Origin: Nageia nagi
Lineage: Eukaryota; Pinophyta
Direction: 5' to 3'
DNA length: 64,000 nucleotides
NCBI GenBank assembly: GCA_050084985.1
Contig: JBITNC010000001.1
Location: 151,714,001-151,778,000, forward strand
Shown here: positions 25,320-37,520 of the stretch, one piece after another
How positions within the stretch are numbered: position 1 is the stretch's first letter
Layout: each line of letters begins with the position of its first letter
Translations under genes and position numbers: made by a program
Notes under the pieces: model-generated
Seen by the model: only the letters and a program-made list of their open reading frames with translations
What the model was told of the DNA's origin: nothing
Databases searched by the model: none

Positions 25320-26249
25320 TTACTACAAAATAAGGTGAAAGTATAACCAATGTAAGTATGGTAAATGTATCAACCATACATATTAAGTTAGTTTAATTTA
25401 ATCAATCATACATGTTGAATTTATTAAAATTAATCAACCATACATGTTGAATTTGTTCAAATTAATAAAAGGTAATCAACAAGATATGCTTAAATTGTTA
25501 ACCAATTTCACATGTGCAAAATATTTTCAATCTCATTAAATCATATGCATCCAACATTTTATCATAACTAAGTAACATTGGTATTGAGAGGGTAGAGTTG
25601 AGGTTGTTTTCTTATTTAAAATTAGGCCTTCAAATGTATGCTCACATGCAACACTTGTTGATAGAATCTAAACCATGATGGAGTCTACATCCTACCAATC
25701 ATTAACCAATTCCCCTATGGTTAACAATATACTTTCACAAAGAAAAATACTAGCTAATTTTCAAGGGTGTGATGTATGTTGGATTGACCAAATTATTATC
25801 TTGATTAAGTTTCATGTTTTCCTCCTAGGTTATCAAGATAAACCTTAAATGAATATGCAAACATATGGTATCACTACACATATGTCTATCCACCTATATG
25901 GAATTATGTCTAAACCAACAACAAACTTAGGGATAATTAATAAGTACAAACTTTACATCATTTAGATTAATAGACTAAAGGATCTAGTCTACCTTATCCT
26001 CCCCTCGTGGCTCCCCAAATAAGTCATATTATACAATAAATATGGATGTGTTCATTTTAGAGGGTGCACTTTTAATATTTACAAAATTTACAAAAAATAA
26101 AGTAAAGGTACATAAAGTAAAGTGCTTAAAATGTACATCATTCAAAATTGAAGCCTAAGAGTTCATCATCGAGAACAAAATCTAAGAGTGTCCAATAGGT
26201 TTTTTCATAATCCCAATAGGATTTCTTTACAAAAATTACATGAGTTCAT
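25320..26249. other. AT-rich flank of copia fragment 1
   Basis: Probably 5' leader or LTR remains of the minus-strand copia fragment. CATACATGTTGAATTT-type pieces repeat two or three times near 25,375-25,460. No LTR end could be fixed. Confidence 0.35.
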
Positions 26250-26930
26250 CATTTTTATAAAAATTAAATCAAGGTGTCCTCCTTTTTTAACTAAAACATT
26301 CATTTTAGCAAAAGATTCCCTCCTTTCTAATTTTTGAGAAAGAGAGAAAAATAATTATAGCTTAAAAACACTTAGAATTCCCCTTTTATGATAATATTTT
26401 CTCAAAAAATTTGCTCAAAATATTAATACCTTATTTCAAGGTTTCCACCCTTAATTTTTCAGAAAATACATCTTTATTAAAAAATAACACTATGCTTAAA
26501 TTCCCCTTTATTGAGAAAAAAATACTCCTTATTTAAAAAATGCTCCCCTTTCAAAAAATTAACTCTAATTTGTAAAAAAGATTTCCCTCTTAGAAATTAA
26601 ATTCCATAGAAAACAAATTCTTAAATAAACTCCTTTTAAAGACTTAGAGTTCGCCCCTTGAAAATTCCCCTTAAAAATATTAACTCCCTTTTAAATAAAA
26701 TAACTCTCAAAATTTAAATAACTACCCCAAAAAAAGATTGTTTAAAATTTTTAACCAATATATCCTCATCCCCCCCTTTTTTTAAAAAAATACTTTTTGC
26801 TTTAAAAAAAAGATATCTCCACTTCTTAAAAAATTTCCCAATAAATCCTCACTTTTAAAATATTATAAGTTTGTAAAAGAACACTTAAAAAATATTCACT
26901 CTAATAAATATATTGATAAGTCCTTTTCAT
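26250..26930. repeat. G-depleted, C/T/A low-complexity block
   Basis: The plus strand is dominated by A runs and CCCCTTTT-like runs with very little G. It looks like a decayed array of a short CCCCTTTTAAAAA-type unit. No coding sequence was seen. Confidence 0.6.
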
Positions 26931-27117
26931 AAGACTTGTAAGTGTAGTTAATGCACTATCAAAGGGAACCTCCATTTACTCATTTACTCATTTTCTCAGT
27001 AAATATCCATCAACTCACAAGATTGCAATAGGTATTATAATAAAAATTTGCAACATATATTAAAAAAAGAGACATTATAAGATTAAATAAAAAATTATGG
27101 AAGGAGAAGAGATCACA

Positions 27118-27650
27118 TTAAGTGGCTACGCATAAGGATGGTGGGAGGTGAATGAAGGGGCAAGGAGAGTTTGTGAAGGGGTGAATGCATAATGCAAAAT
27201 TTAAGAGGGGTGGGAAAGGCATGTAGGGATGGGATTCAAGGGTTGATAATGACATAAGAGGTGTGACAGGAGGGAGTGAAGCATGGGCGATGGGGAAAAG
27301 GTGGTGGGGTTCCATGGTAGGTTGGGTGCATGTGTGATGCACATGGTGTGTGGGGAGTGTTGTGAGGGGGGTATGGGGTGGGGGGAGTGGTTTGTATAGA
27401 GTGGGGGGAGTGGGGTAAGGGGGGTTTAAGAGTGGGAGGGGAAGCAACTACATGGTGGTAGGGAGGGGGGCCACATTGGGTGGCAAGGGAGGTGGAGGCA
27501 CTAGGGAGGGAGTAGGGGTTTAGGAGCATGGGGCATGGGTGGAAGTTCAATGAGGTGGGCTAAAGAAGGGGTGGCCCAAGGTGGGGTGGCTAAGCTGGGT
27601 TGGTCCTGAAATGAACACTACAATTAGGGGGTTGGCCTGCTGAAGTGGGG
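27118..27650. repeat. G-rich, C-poor block with quadruplex-type G runs
   Basis: About 530 bases in which the plus strand is mainly G, T and A, with many runs of four or more G (densest at about 27,365-27,445, for example GGGGTGGGGGGAGTGG). The Pro/His/Thr-rich minus-strand frames (27,118-27,447; 27,236-27,550) follow from this composition and are probably not genes. Confidence 0.8.
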
Positions 27651-27916
27651 GTTACAACTTGCTTGATATTTTTTTCTTTTTCTTTTTAATATTAAAATAA
27701 AAAAGTGGTTCTTTTTTATTATTATTATTTAGAACATATATATATATATATATATTATATCTTATTTAAAAAATATTTTAAATGCTTTCATTATTTTTTT
27801 ATAATAAAAAAGAATTCTTTTACTAGAATGGAAAAAAGCATTTTTAACTACTCTTTGATGGATATTCATACCTTATTTCTTTTTTTATATATAGCAATAT
27901 GGATATGTTAGAAAAA

Positions 27917-27933
27917 ATATCATAATAATTTTT
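27917..27933. repeat. Left target-site duplication of SINE
   Basis: ATATCATAATAATTTTT is repeated exactly at 28,182-28,198. Confidence 0.85.
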
Positions 27934-28181
27934 TTTTTTATTGGAGTTTTTTTCCCTAATACATGGCACCATGAACTCTTAAGCTTAAAGCCATGACTAA
28001 GGGACATCCATGCTATCAAAATCCACCTAGGACATGATCCCCTCCTCATCCTCACCTACCATCAACTCGATAGGATTTTAGGTAGGTTTCAACTTTTAGG
28101 GGTAGAGAGTTTTGAACCTGACCCTCCCATATTTGAGAGTTTTGAACTACCCACCTCTCCAACTCCCCTATCCATCAATTC
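27934..28181 (-). mobile_element. SINE with 17-bp target-site duplication
   Basis: A 248-bp minus-strand insertion. Its poly(A) is the T run beside the left duplication. On the minus strand, a B-box-like GGTTCAAAACT (revcomp of 28,108-28,118) follows an A-box-like TAGTTCAAAAC by about 30 bases, as in tRNA-derived pol III promoters. The exact 17-bp duplication (27,917-27,933 and 28,182-28,198) fixes both ends. It encodes no protein and depends on LINE enzymes. Confidence 0.8.
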
Positions 28182-28384
28182 ATATCATAATAATTTTTAA
28201 TAATAATCTTTCATTTTTACATAAAAATTGTAATTTTGAAAGAAATATATATACATATATTGTAATGAATAACATTTTTGTAATAAATTTATAAAACTAA
28301 AAATTTATAACCTATATTCCTTCATAAGTACATTCTAAAATTATGGTAATTCTATTATTTTTCATTCTCTATTATTTTATTCTT

Positions 28385-29010
28385 TAGTCCTTAGGAGTTG
28401 TATACATAAGAATGCTTGGGAGGGATATTATTCTCTTAGAGTCTCTAAGAATTGTAATTTTTTATATTCTTTCATTTTTATTAATCCCTTCTCTTCTCAT
28501 TACCTTCCCTTAATGTGTCACAAGTCATGTATATAATAGTACCTGGGAGTCATATTATTTTCTTAGTACTTGGGAATTATGTGAATAAGGATACCTAGGA
28601 GTTACATCAAATAGGAGTTATATCATTTTTTATTCTTTTATTCTTTAGGACTCGAGAGTTAAGAGAACCTGAGAGTTATGTCATCTTCATCAAAATACCT
28701 GAAAGAATTGTCAAAAAATACCCAAGTCATGTATACAAGACTATCCAAGAATTATATTTATTGCCTTAGGATCTCTAAAAATTATTGACACAAGTGTCTA
28801 AGACTTGCACAAATTTAGAGCCAAATTTTTGAAGAACATCAATAGAGATCGATGATTTTGAGTGATGATGTCATGATTTTTGGTGAAAATCAATAGGTCT
28901 TGATAGAATTAAAACATCAATAGAGCCTATTGATTTTGAGAGATGACATCATATTTTTTGGTGGAAATCAGTAGGTTCCAACAAAACTTGATCATCAACA
29001 GAGCCTGGAA
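28385..29010. repeat. Degenerate repeats, including a 78-bp tandem
   Basis: A loose motif of the CCTAGGAGTTATAT kind recurs between 28,385 and 28,760. At 28,838, 28,916 and 28,993, CATCAATAGAG-like starts mark about 2.2 copies of a 77-78-bp unit containing GATTTTGAG.GATGA and ATCA.TAGGT. Confidence 0.65.
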
Positions 29011-29253
29011 GAAGAACATAGAGCTTGCTAAGTAAGTGCAAGAGTAATGCATGAGAAAGAACACTTAGGTCCATTTCATCTTAAGTGTTTAACCCTTGAG
29101 GCCCTATTAATATGTCAACATTGACTCATTTCCATATAAAAGTGGTAGTTCTTCTTAAACCAAGTGAACATAATATTTATCAACCAACATTTCTTTGATT
29201 ACTAATATCTATAATAAAGATCATACCAATCAATGTGTAATCAAATAACTACT

Positions 29254-29335
29254 CAATCAGCTATAATGCTATCTTGAATCAACTACAATGCTATCTTCAA
29301 TCAACTATAGTGCTATATTCAATCAGCTATAGGGT
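29254..29335. repeat. 24-bp minisatellite, about 3.4 copies
   Basis: Units of the form CAATCAGCTATAATGCTATCTT repeat with few changes. Confidence 0.85.
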
Positions 29336-30474
29336 CAAAGAAGGAGAAATCAATGACATATTAGAAGGATTGTGGCTCTACGGACATGGCTGACAAAAAA
29401 TTGCTAATTCCCAAATAGTTATATTGATTAGTACTTATTTACTATGTAATCTAGCATAATTGTAGCATTTATGTAAATAGTGCTATTTTAGTTATTTCAT
29501 TCAATGCTAGTAGTAATGTATATTAATAAAACCCAACCATCTAAGGAGGAAGGGAAGTTGTATAAATAGCTAGCTTTTAGAAATAAAAAAGGTTGGACAT
29601 TTTAGTAAATTTACCTAAATATGTAAGAACTATTCACATATGATAATACAAATAGACGATACTTTGCCCTCTTGCAATAAAGTGGCTGTTATTGCTTTTA
29701 TGAATGTTATGTGTGAAATTTTCTCTTCAAATTATGGTTGTGTATTATGATTGTGAGACCCCAGGTGTGAGATAGTTTACTATTCTTAATATTGGCTATG
29801 GATTGCTACCTGCACTACAATGCCTAGGTTGTAAATTTCCTATTTTAGCTATTTATTCACTTATCTCTTTCCTATAACTCTTCATCTTTTTATTTCTTTC
29901 CTATTACTTTTGACCTTAAATATAGATAGAAATTGGCCTATAAATCAAAGATTGAGCAAAAAATCAAAATGAGTGCATCCCCACCACTTTTTGCTCTTTC
30001 AAGGAACCTACCATTGCGAGTAGTGGAGAACACGACTAGATCAAACCCTAGAGGTTACACTATATCGATCAACACAACCTTTTAACATTTCTACACAAAT
30101 CTTTAGTGTTAAAAATTGTAAATTTTTTAATGTTTCAAAAAAATTATAAATTTAAAGTATAAGAAGTTTCATGATAAATATTATAACACATTATTGTTAT
30201 ATTTTAAGCAAATTTACTCAAATAATTTGCAACGAACAAAATAATTTTAGTAAAAAAAATGCATAATGATAACATGTAAGTAATGTTTTCAAAAAATTGA
30301 ACTAACACATAGTAAAAAATATGTTAGTATCATGTAATAATTAAAAACATGAAGGAGAAAAAAAGGTTATATCTTAACCTTGATTTTATTTCACTAATGA
30401 AGTAGGAAGATGAACCTCCAAAGATAGAAGGATTAGGAATGACCTCCAAAATGTTGAAGAGAAGCCTTCAAGGA
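29336..30474. other. AT-rich stretch, possibly an old LTR
   Basis: TTGTATAAATAGCTAG (about 29,558) followed 115 bases later by AATAAAGTGG would fit a TATA box and polyadenylation signal of an LTR, but no partner copy was found. From about 30,360 to 30,474 lies the truncated leader of the minus-strand copia element whose LTR follows. Confidence 0.35.
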
Positions 30475-30491
30475 TGGCTTTAGATACTAAT
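30475..30491 (-). promoter_or_regulatory. Primer-binding-site relic (initiator Met tRNA type)
   Basis: The minus strand reads ATTAGTATCTAAAGCCA directly after the LTR. This resembles ATTGGTATCAGAGCCA, the usual initiator-Met-tRNA site of plant copia elements, with three transitions or transversions. Confidence 0.65.
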
Positions 30492-30492
30492 T

Positions 30493-31044
30493 AAGGGAAC
30501 TAAGCCTAAGTGACTAAATTTCTATTCTACCAAGATCACATGAAAGCTCTCTAATTCCTTAAGTATTAAGAACATAAATTCAAAGTAGCATTGATATAAG
30601 ATGACACCTACATAAAGTGGTTCCTCCAACTATAGGAGTACATCCATTAATCTAAGATCTTATTCTCAAAGAGAACTCTCTTACAACAACTCACTTCTCG
30701 TACAACCCAAGAGCATAACTTTTCTACAAACTAGAGTGAGTAATCTCAAGGATAGGGTCCTCTATTTATAGGCCAAAATACTTCCTTAAGATCACCCTTT
30801 TAACCATTGTACAATATCATGAAATGCATCACCCTTTTACCTAAGGGGCATGCTCATGAGATGGAGTGTAGGACAAGTTACATTATCTTATTTATAAATA
30901 CTTAAATATATTTAGGGATATTTAAAAGTATTAGTGAATATACATTATCATATTTACTAAATACTTAAGGTATCTAGGGATACCCTTAAATATTAAGTGA
31001 ATTACATCAAGATACCTTACAATAATGCATTATACATTCTAACA
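30493..31044 (-). mobile_element. 5' LTR of a truncated copia-type element, family A, minus orientation
   Basis: On the minus strand it begins TGTTAGAATGTATAATGCAT (from 31,044) and carries GGCCTATAAATAGAGG as its promoter. It ends near TTAGTTCCCTTA next to the primer-binding-site relic. It matches 10,722-11,257 along its whole length. The internal part is lost after about 115 bases. Confidence 0.8.
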
Positions 31045-32680
31045 CCCTAATCTTACCCCATATTTTCCTTTAGTTCATTCATCCAATTTGCCTCTCTTTC
31101 ACCAAATCTATACCCATCTCTCCCCATGACCTCCTCTTGGATTACATTCTAAAAAAATAGTTCAAAATATGGATCATCATAAAAAGCAAAACATCAATAA
31201 TGATAGTTATCTATCATTTTTAACATTTTCATAAAAGGTAAAAAGAAGCAAGTACTTAAACGAAGTTGGATATTCAAAATACAAAAGATACACTAAATCA
31301 CATATCAATGATAAAAGAATAAAGTTATTACAATTGATTGGATAAACTGCAAAAGAATGCTTAATGCACCCATCATGATCCGAAATAGTATCTTTAAGTA
31401 TAAAAGATTTTAAGAAAGCTATAAAAGAAAGGACCACCAAGGTAGAAAAGATATTATAACCATTTACCTATTTTCTAGCCAAAGGTATTTTCTAAAGCTC
31501 ATTTTATTTCCTTGATTTCTTCTTTTGCTTCCTTCTCTATCATGCCATAGAAACTTACTCTATTATTCATTCATTTTTAGGAGATATCTAAGCACTATGT
31601 GGCCACTACAACCCATGACCAGATACCATAGTCATATTTTTATTTAGCTCATTGTATGACTTTATCCATATAGTTATTATTAGTTTAGTTAGGGATTTTG
31701 TTATTGAAGATTATGTTATATTATTTGAATAAAATTTTATCTCTTTAATTTTGATATATGTTTTGTGGCAATGAGCCAGACTCATTGATTATGAAATTAC
31801 AATATAATGGAATCTCGTTTGGTTGCATTTTGTTTATCTAGAGTGAATATCATTACTTAGTATAGCCTTACATTATTTGAATGTTGTAGTAGTGTATTCT
31901 CTTGAATATTGAGCATTTGTTATTACATTATTTGAATGAGAGATGTTGAATGTTTATTTAGTGTTATTCCTTTATTTTTATGAGTTTATTACCCAATGGA
32001 TCTAGGAATTGATCTTTATATGACTGAATAGGTGATCCCATGGTGGTTCATCAATCTCTTAAAACTATTACTATTATGTTACTTATCAGTTGATCTTTAG
32101 AATATAGATCTCAAGAAAGACATATCTTGGTTACATTAACAGGCTATTTTTATCATAAGACCCTAGGTCTAGTACCTAAGAACTAACTAAAAAGGAGGTC
32201 ATTATCGAGTGACCTCATACATCTGTTGATACCAGGGATGATTAAAAACCTTGATAGTAGCTTCAAACTCATAGTTAAAGGGGTGTTAATTCTTATCACA
32301 ACAATTTTTGACACTATTGTTATGGAACTTTCATATTCATTTTATAAGATGATAGTCCCTCTTTCTTGAATAACATACTTTTGGATAACTGTTTCCTTAA
32401 AAGAACTTGGATCTAGAAAATTTGCACTATAAAGGTGTTGGTGACTTTGCAATAGACAAAATAAAGATATACAAGTTGGCCAATATAAGAAGAAAAGGAG
32501 AACCCCTCTTTCTAGAGCTTGAAGATTCCTTAGTACTTTTTAGATTATCTAGAAGAAAGTTTTTTGTTAATACAAAAAATCTCAAATCTAGCCAATCTGC
32601 ACCAAGTACCTCATCCATTCCATCTCTATCTAATTAATCATATACTTGGACCTATTTACATGACCTTCCTAAAAAATTGA
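31045..32680. other. Spacer with no recognised gene
   Basis: Several short frames (31,207-31,440 minus; 32,407-32,637 plus) show no known motif. The latter may be the start of the gag-like relic that follows. Confidence 0.35.
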
Positions 32681-32699
32681 CCAAACATCTACCTCTATT

Positions 32700-33240
32700 T
32701 TAGGGAAACACTATCGTAACTAGGGAATAACAAATCAAAGATTTATTACATGCTTTAGATATATTATATGTATAACATAAAGAAGTTGTTTTGAGATTAT
32801 TTTATCGAATTCTAGAGAAAGATGCTAGATAATGATTTTTTGCATTATTGACTGCTTTAATAGAAACTTATGATGCATTAGAAGATACTTTCTTATAGAA
32901 ATATGAAAAGAAGAAGAATGAAAAAATTATACTCACAAATATGTCTACAATCAAGAAGAAAGAAAATGAAACCATTGATGAATTCAACATCGAATTCATC
33001 ATATTCAAAAATAAATTACTAGGATATACAAGACCTAGCAATGTATAATCCATCATCCATTATAAACAAGACCACCCAAGAGAAATGAAATATGATCTTA
33101 GATATTTCAAAGCTTAAAATATGGAAAAATGTATGGATACTACTTCCCTTGAGATTGAGAAGGAAATGATACGTGTAGGAAAGGTGAAGCCCTATTCTTT
33201 AGATCTAGTAATAGAAAGGAAACCTAGGAAGGTGGATTGC
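32700..33240 (+). pseudogene. Possible retrotransposon gag relic
   Basis: Reading past stops, the translation contains LLTALIETYDALEDTFL and NETIDEFNIEFIIFKNKLLG, with spacing like copia gag (W..L...Y, then I.EF...F). Similarity is weak and the element family is unclear. It lies upstream of PPR copy B but is not obviously collinear with the copia fragment that follows. Confidence 0.4.
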
Positions 33241-33624
33241 ATGCTTCAACCACTCATCTCATAGAGTTGGGTGAGAGTGATATTCATATCATCTTATTGG
33301 GTAAGTAATAAGATTTTATGTATGAAAAATGTGAGTAATAAAATACCATCACCTTGAAAAGAGAATAAGATGGAGGTGGTCTCATGGCTATTTATTCCTA
33401 CCTATGTTTATATATAATTTCAATTGCAAAGTTAATGTAACGTAAAAGAGGATTTATTTTATAAAATGAAGAAGTGAGGATTTTGGGATAAGAAGGTCAA
33501 TAATGCATGTATAATAATTCATCACATTAATAATGAAATAATATTTACTTGTATTATTAAAGTATTTACAACCCTAATCCATTATACCTCATTGTTGAAT
33601 ACAAGTAAGAATACATACAAAGGC

Positions 33625-33940
33625 TGTGCCTATGTTTGCATCGACCATCTGGTCCCAAATTCTATGTAGTAATTTATTTATATGTTGATATATATTTTAC
33701 ATAATAATTTATTGGCATGTTATTTATAAAGTATTTTGCTTCATCTAGATGCCCAAGTATGGCCAATAAGATCAACCATATATGTATTGTGTTTCATTAT
33801 TAGTGCAAGGTTCAAAAAATAAGTTTGATTCTTAGCTTTTATCACAATTGCATTAGGTTTTATTAGCATGCTATTTCTAAGTATTTTTGCTTCAACTAGA
33901 TGCCCAACATGATCAAGAAGATCAACCATACATGTCTAGT
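33625..33940 (-). pseudogene. 316-bp unit carrying PPR gene fragments (copy B)
   Basis: Inverted copy of 23,574-23,889 with identical end points (ACTAGACATG... to ...ATAGGCACA) and identical length. The minus strand reads MVDLLDHVGHLVEAKIL, MLIKPNAIVIKAKN and NTYMVDLIGHTW, again the C-terminal PPR block in two partial copies. It interrupts the copia protease region: the sequence resumes at 33,941 inside the CTNHMCFEN segment. Confidence 0.75.
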
Positions 33941-36850
33941 GTATGAATCATATGTGTTTTGAAAATAAAAAGTATGAAAATTTTCATAAGTATAGAAAGG
34001 ATGCAGTTGTAATAGATGATAATTCAATTCTTGAAGTCCAAAGTATTGAGAGTGTGTTATTGCATGGAAAGGTTCTTGAAGATATATTGTATGTACTGAA
34101 ACTTAGTATGAATCTTCTTTCTATAATTCAAGTTGCAAGGAAATGATACACATTTGAGTTCAACTCACACTCCTAGTACATGAAGAAGGGACTTGCCACT
34201 TTGGTGAAAGGATTAGTGAAAGATGATCTCTACATTATGGATCAAGTGCTAATAAAGATATACCTTTCTATGAATATTTTCTCTAGGGGAAATCTTTGGT
34301 ACCATCAATTAGGACATCTTAACCATAAAAACATTCAATTCATGAAAAATTAAGAACTTGTGAAAGGTTTGCCTTTGATATCACCTACAATTGGTCTATG
34401 TGAGAAGTGCATCTTAGGAAAGATGAATAGACAAAAATTTGAGAAAGATAAGGCAACAAGGGAAACACAACCTATTCAACTTATGCATTTAGATTTTATG
34501 GATCCATTTCAAAATAAGTATCTTGAGTGAGAGTCTTATATCTTAACCTTCATTGATGATTTCAATAGGATAATATTTGGTTATCTACTCAAGGGTGAGG
34601 ATCAAATCTTTGATAGGTTCAAATATTTTAGAGACTTAGTTGAAAATCATATTGAATTCAAAATCAAGAAGCTAATATCTAACAATGGGGATGAATATAA
34701 TAGCAAATATTTTAATGAATATTGTATCAAATACAAGATGAAGAGGTAATTCATGATCCCTTACACCCCTCAGCAAAATGGTATTTTCAAAAGAAAGAAT
34801 AGAACAATTTAGAAAATAGCTAGGTACATGTTGGGAAATATCCATAGTTTCTTATGAGGTGAAGCTGTAAGCACTATGATCTACACCTTGAATAGGTTCC
34901 CTAAAAAAGCAATTGAAGGCAAAACCCCATATGAGGCATGGGAAAGAAATAAACGTAGCATCTCTCATCTTAAGGGTTTTTGTTATGATGCCTATGTCTT
35001 TATTATTTATAAGAAAAGAAAGAAGCTAAATAAGAGATTCAAAAATGCATATTTGTGGGCTATAATAATTAGAATAGAGGCTACAGGATATGCTGTCATT
35101 CCTCTAGACTAATGTTCATCTTGAGGGATGTAAAGTTTAATGAACATCTTAAGGAATGTACTTCTTGTGAGGACCTGAATGATTTTGATGACTCTTTTGT
35201 TGCACCTAATTGGATGGATATCAATGTAGATAAGTCACCTCATGAGCAAAATTCTCTAACACAAGATAATGAGAAGTATGACCTTAAATAAATCCATATC
35301 TACCAAAATTAATAGCAAGAATGAACCTTCATCATTTAAGTAAGCTTCAAAGAACAAATGCTGGATGGAAACTATAAAAGTGGAGTATGAGGCTATGATA
35401 AAAAAATCAAACTTGGGACTTGGTTTCCTATCATAATGAATAGAATGTGATTGGTAATAAGTGAATTTACAAGGTCAAATAAAATTCAGTTGGAAAAATT
35501 GAGAAATATAAGGTAATGTTAGTAGCCAAAGGATTTAGATAGTAATACAAATTTGATTATGAGGAAACCAATTTGCTCCAATGGTAGGGATGAAATGTTT
35601 TTCAACTTGACATCAAAAGTGCTTTTCTCAATGGTTACTTAGATATGGAGATCTACATGAATCAATAAGAAGGTTTTGTTATGGAAGGAAAAATGTCCCT
35701 TATATGAAAGCTAAAGAAGTCCTTGTATGGAATTAAGCAAGTACCTAGAGCTTGGTACAAAAGGATTTCAGGATATTTTATGGACATTGGGTTCCCTAAG
35801 TGCTTATTTGATATAAATCTATATGTGCTTAATCAAGAACAAGACTTGTTATTGATTCTTGTCTACGTGGATGATCTTTTGATCATAAAAAATAATGATA
35901 AAATCATCTAAGAGTGCATATACAAACTTAAAGAAATATTTTAAATGAATGATCTTGGTATCTTGCACTATTACTTTGGTATGCAAGTGTACCAATACAA
36001 GGATTGTATTTACCTTAGTCAATCCAATTATATATCAAACATATTATAAAATTTTGTAATGGAGGAGTGCAAACCTACTGCAATCTCAATCTCTCTTTAA
36101 ATCACTCTAACTCTTAGGTTTAGCTCTCAGTTGGTAGATGCTACATTTTACATGCAACTAATTAGTAATATTCTTTATTTGACTATCTTTAGGCTAGATA
36201 TTGCCTTTGCAATCAATCTTATAGCATATATTATGCAAAAATCTCATGTTGAGCACCTCAATGCTATTAAACAAATCTTGAGGTACGTTACGAGAATGAA
36301 GGATCTTTCTCTCAAGCATTCCAAGTTGCCCTCATTTTTTCTCTTAGAATACTTAAATTTTGACTACAGAGGAGATAAATATGATATAAAATCAACCTCT
36401 TCTTATATGTTTAGCATTAGTTTAGGTGCTATCTCTTGAGGTTCTAAGAAGCAACCTACTACTTCTCTCTCCATTGTAGAGAAAAATTAACAATCCATGT
36501 CAATTGCAGCCTAGGAAGTTATTTGGTTGAGGTATCTTCTAAAAAACATTAGGTATAAGCAAGCTCACCAATCTTAAATTTCTTTAGATAATAGTCAGCT
36601 ATTTCTTTGGAAAAGAACCTTGTTTTCCATTAGAGAATAAAATATGTTGAAATCCAAGCATATTTTATCAAGGAAAAGGTTTTGTATGGTATCTTACAAT
36701 TGCAATTTTTTCCATCACTCCTCAAATCCAGTAATTTATTTAGCAAGCCCCTTTCTGAAGCTCAATTATACAAATTTAAGGAATTTATTGGGTTGGTTAA
36801 GTTACCCTCAAGGGGGAGTGAAGGTTGAATTCTTGCTAAATTCATGTATG
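33941..36850 (+). mobile_element. copia fragment 2: protease end through RNase H
   Basis: Plus-strand translation, with many stops, gives NHMCFENKKYENFHKY, the GAG-pre-integrase block NLWYHQLGHLNHKNIQFM and a CEKCILGKM zinc-finger end. The integrase core follows (LDFMDPF, FIDDFNRI, NNGDEYNSKYF, YTPQQNGIFKRKNRTI). The reverse transcriptase shows LDIKSAFLNGYLD, KSLYGIKQVPRAWYKRI and LVYVDDLLI, and a copia RNase H follows with LDIAFAINL and KSTSSYMFSISLGAIS. Order integrase then RT is diagnostic of Ty1/copia. Its 5' part is replaced by PPR copy B, and an inverted copy of the overlapping section is at 23,890-24,390. Confidence 0.9.
36817..36829 (+). promoter_or_regulatory. First polypurine tract after copia RNase H
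   Basis: CAAGGGGGAGTGA follows the end of the RNase H region. A second AAGGGGGAGTG lies directly before the LTR at 37,521, so this one may be an internal or older tract. Confidence 0.6.
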
Positions 36851-37507
36851 TGATGATAACTTCATCCATAAGAGGATCTTTTGGCTATATAGTGTTGATT
36901 TATTTTATGTACACCTTCATGGTTAGTTTGCTCCATGTGAGGAACTAGTTATACATTTTGAGCATATAGTGGATTCTACTAGTTTTATTTCAATTATCCA
37001 TATGTGAGGAACCAATATATGCTTTTTGGCATTGTTTAGTTATTCATATATGATTTTTATACAATAGGTGACTATGAGTATTAGCTTGGCATCTTCATGA
37101 TGACTTATAGTGCACCATTAATCAATTTATGAATGATATTAATTGATTCATTTATCTTATGTAGATATGAATATTTATATGATGCATATGATTGATCTTG
37201 TTTATGAGTTGCTTGTAGCTTGCATGTTTCTTCTTAAGAATGCAAGCTACCAACTTTGAATGGGAAGGCTCATGGAGTCTCATCATGTCAACTTATTGAT
37301 AAATTACTACTTTGTACAATGAAATTAGTTGCGGTTACTAATTGTATTGTAAACCATTTTGTCAAATGGCAAAGTAGTGAGCCTCAATCTAAGATCTTTC
37401 TTATTTCTTAAAGATGTAAAATATTCTCATCTCTGATTAAATTTATATGGATGATAACTCTCTCTTACTCTTTCTTTCCTCTCTCCTCTTCGCTCTACCC
37501 CAATTTT
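36851..37507 (+). other. 3' non-coding region of the copia element
   Basis: Non-coding stretch between the two polypurine tracts, AT-rich, with a C/T-rich run just before the second tract (about 37,450-37,500). No frame is recognised. Confidence 0.45.
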
Positions 37508-37520
37508 GCATTAAGGGGGA
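37508..37520 (+). promoter_or_regulatory. Polypurine tract of copia element
   Basis: TTAAGGGGGAG directly precedes the TGTTAGAATG start of an LTR, the standard arrangement in plant copia elements. Confidence 0.8.

Noticed and set aside
27118-27550. Pro/His/Thr-rich minus-strand frames resembling an extensin
   Set aside because: Overlapping frames arise because the opposite strand is G-rich and short of C; no signal peptide and no SPPPP periodicity.
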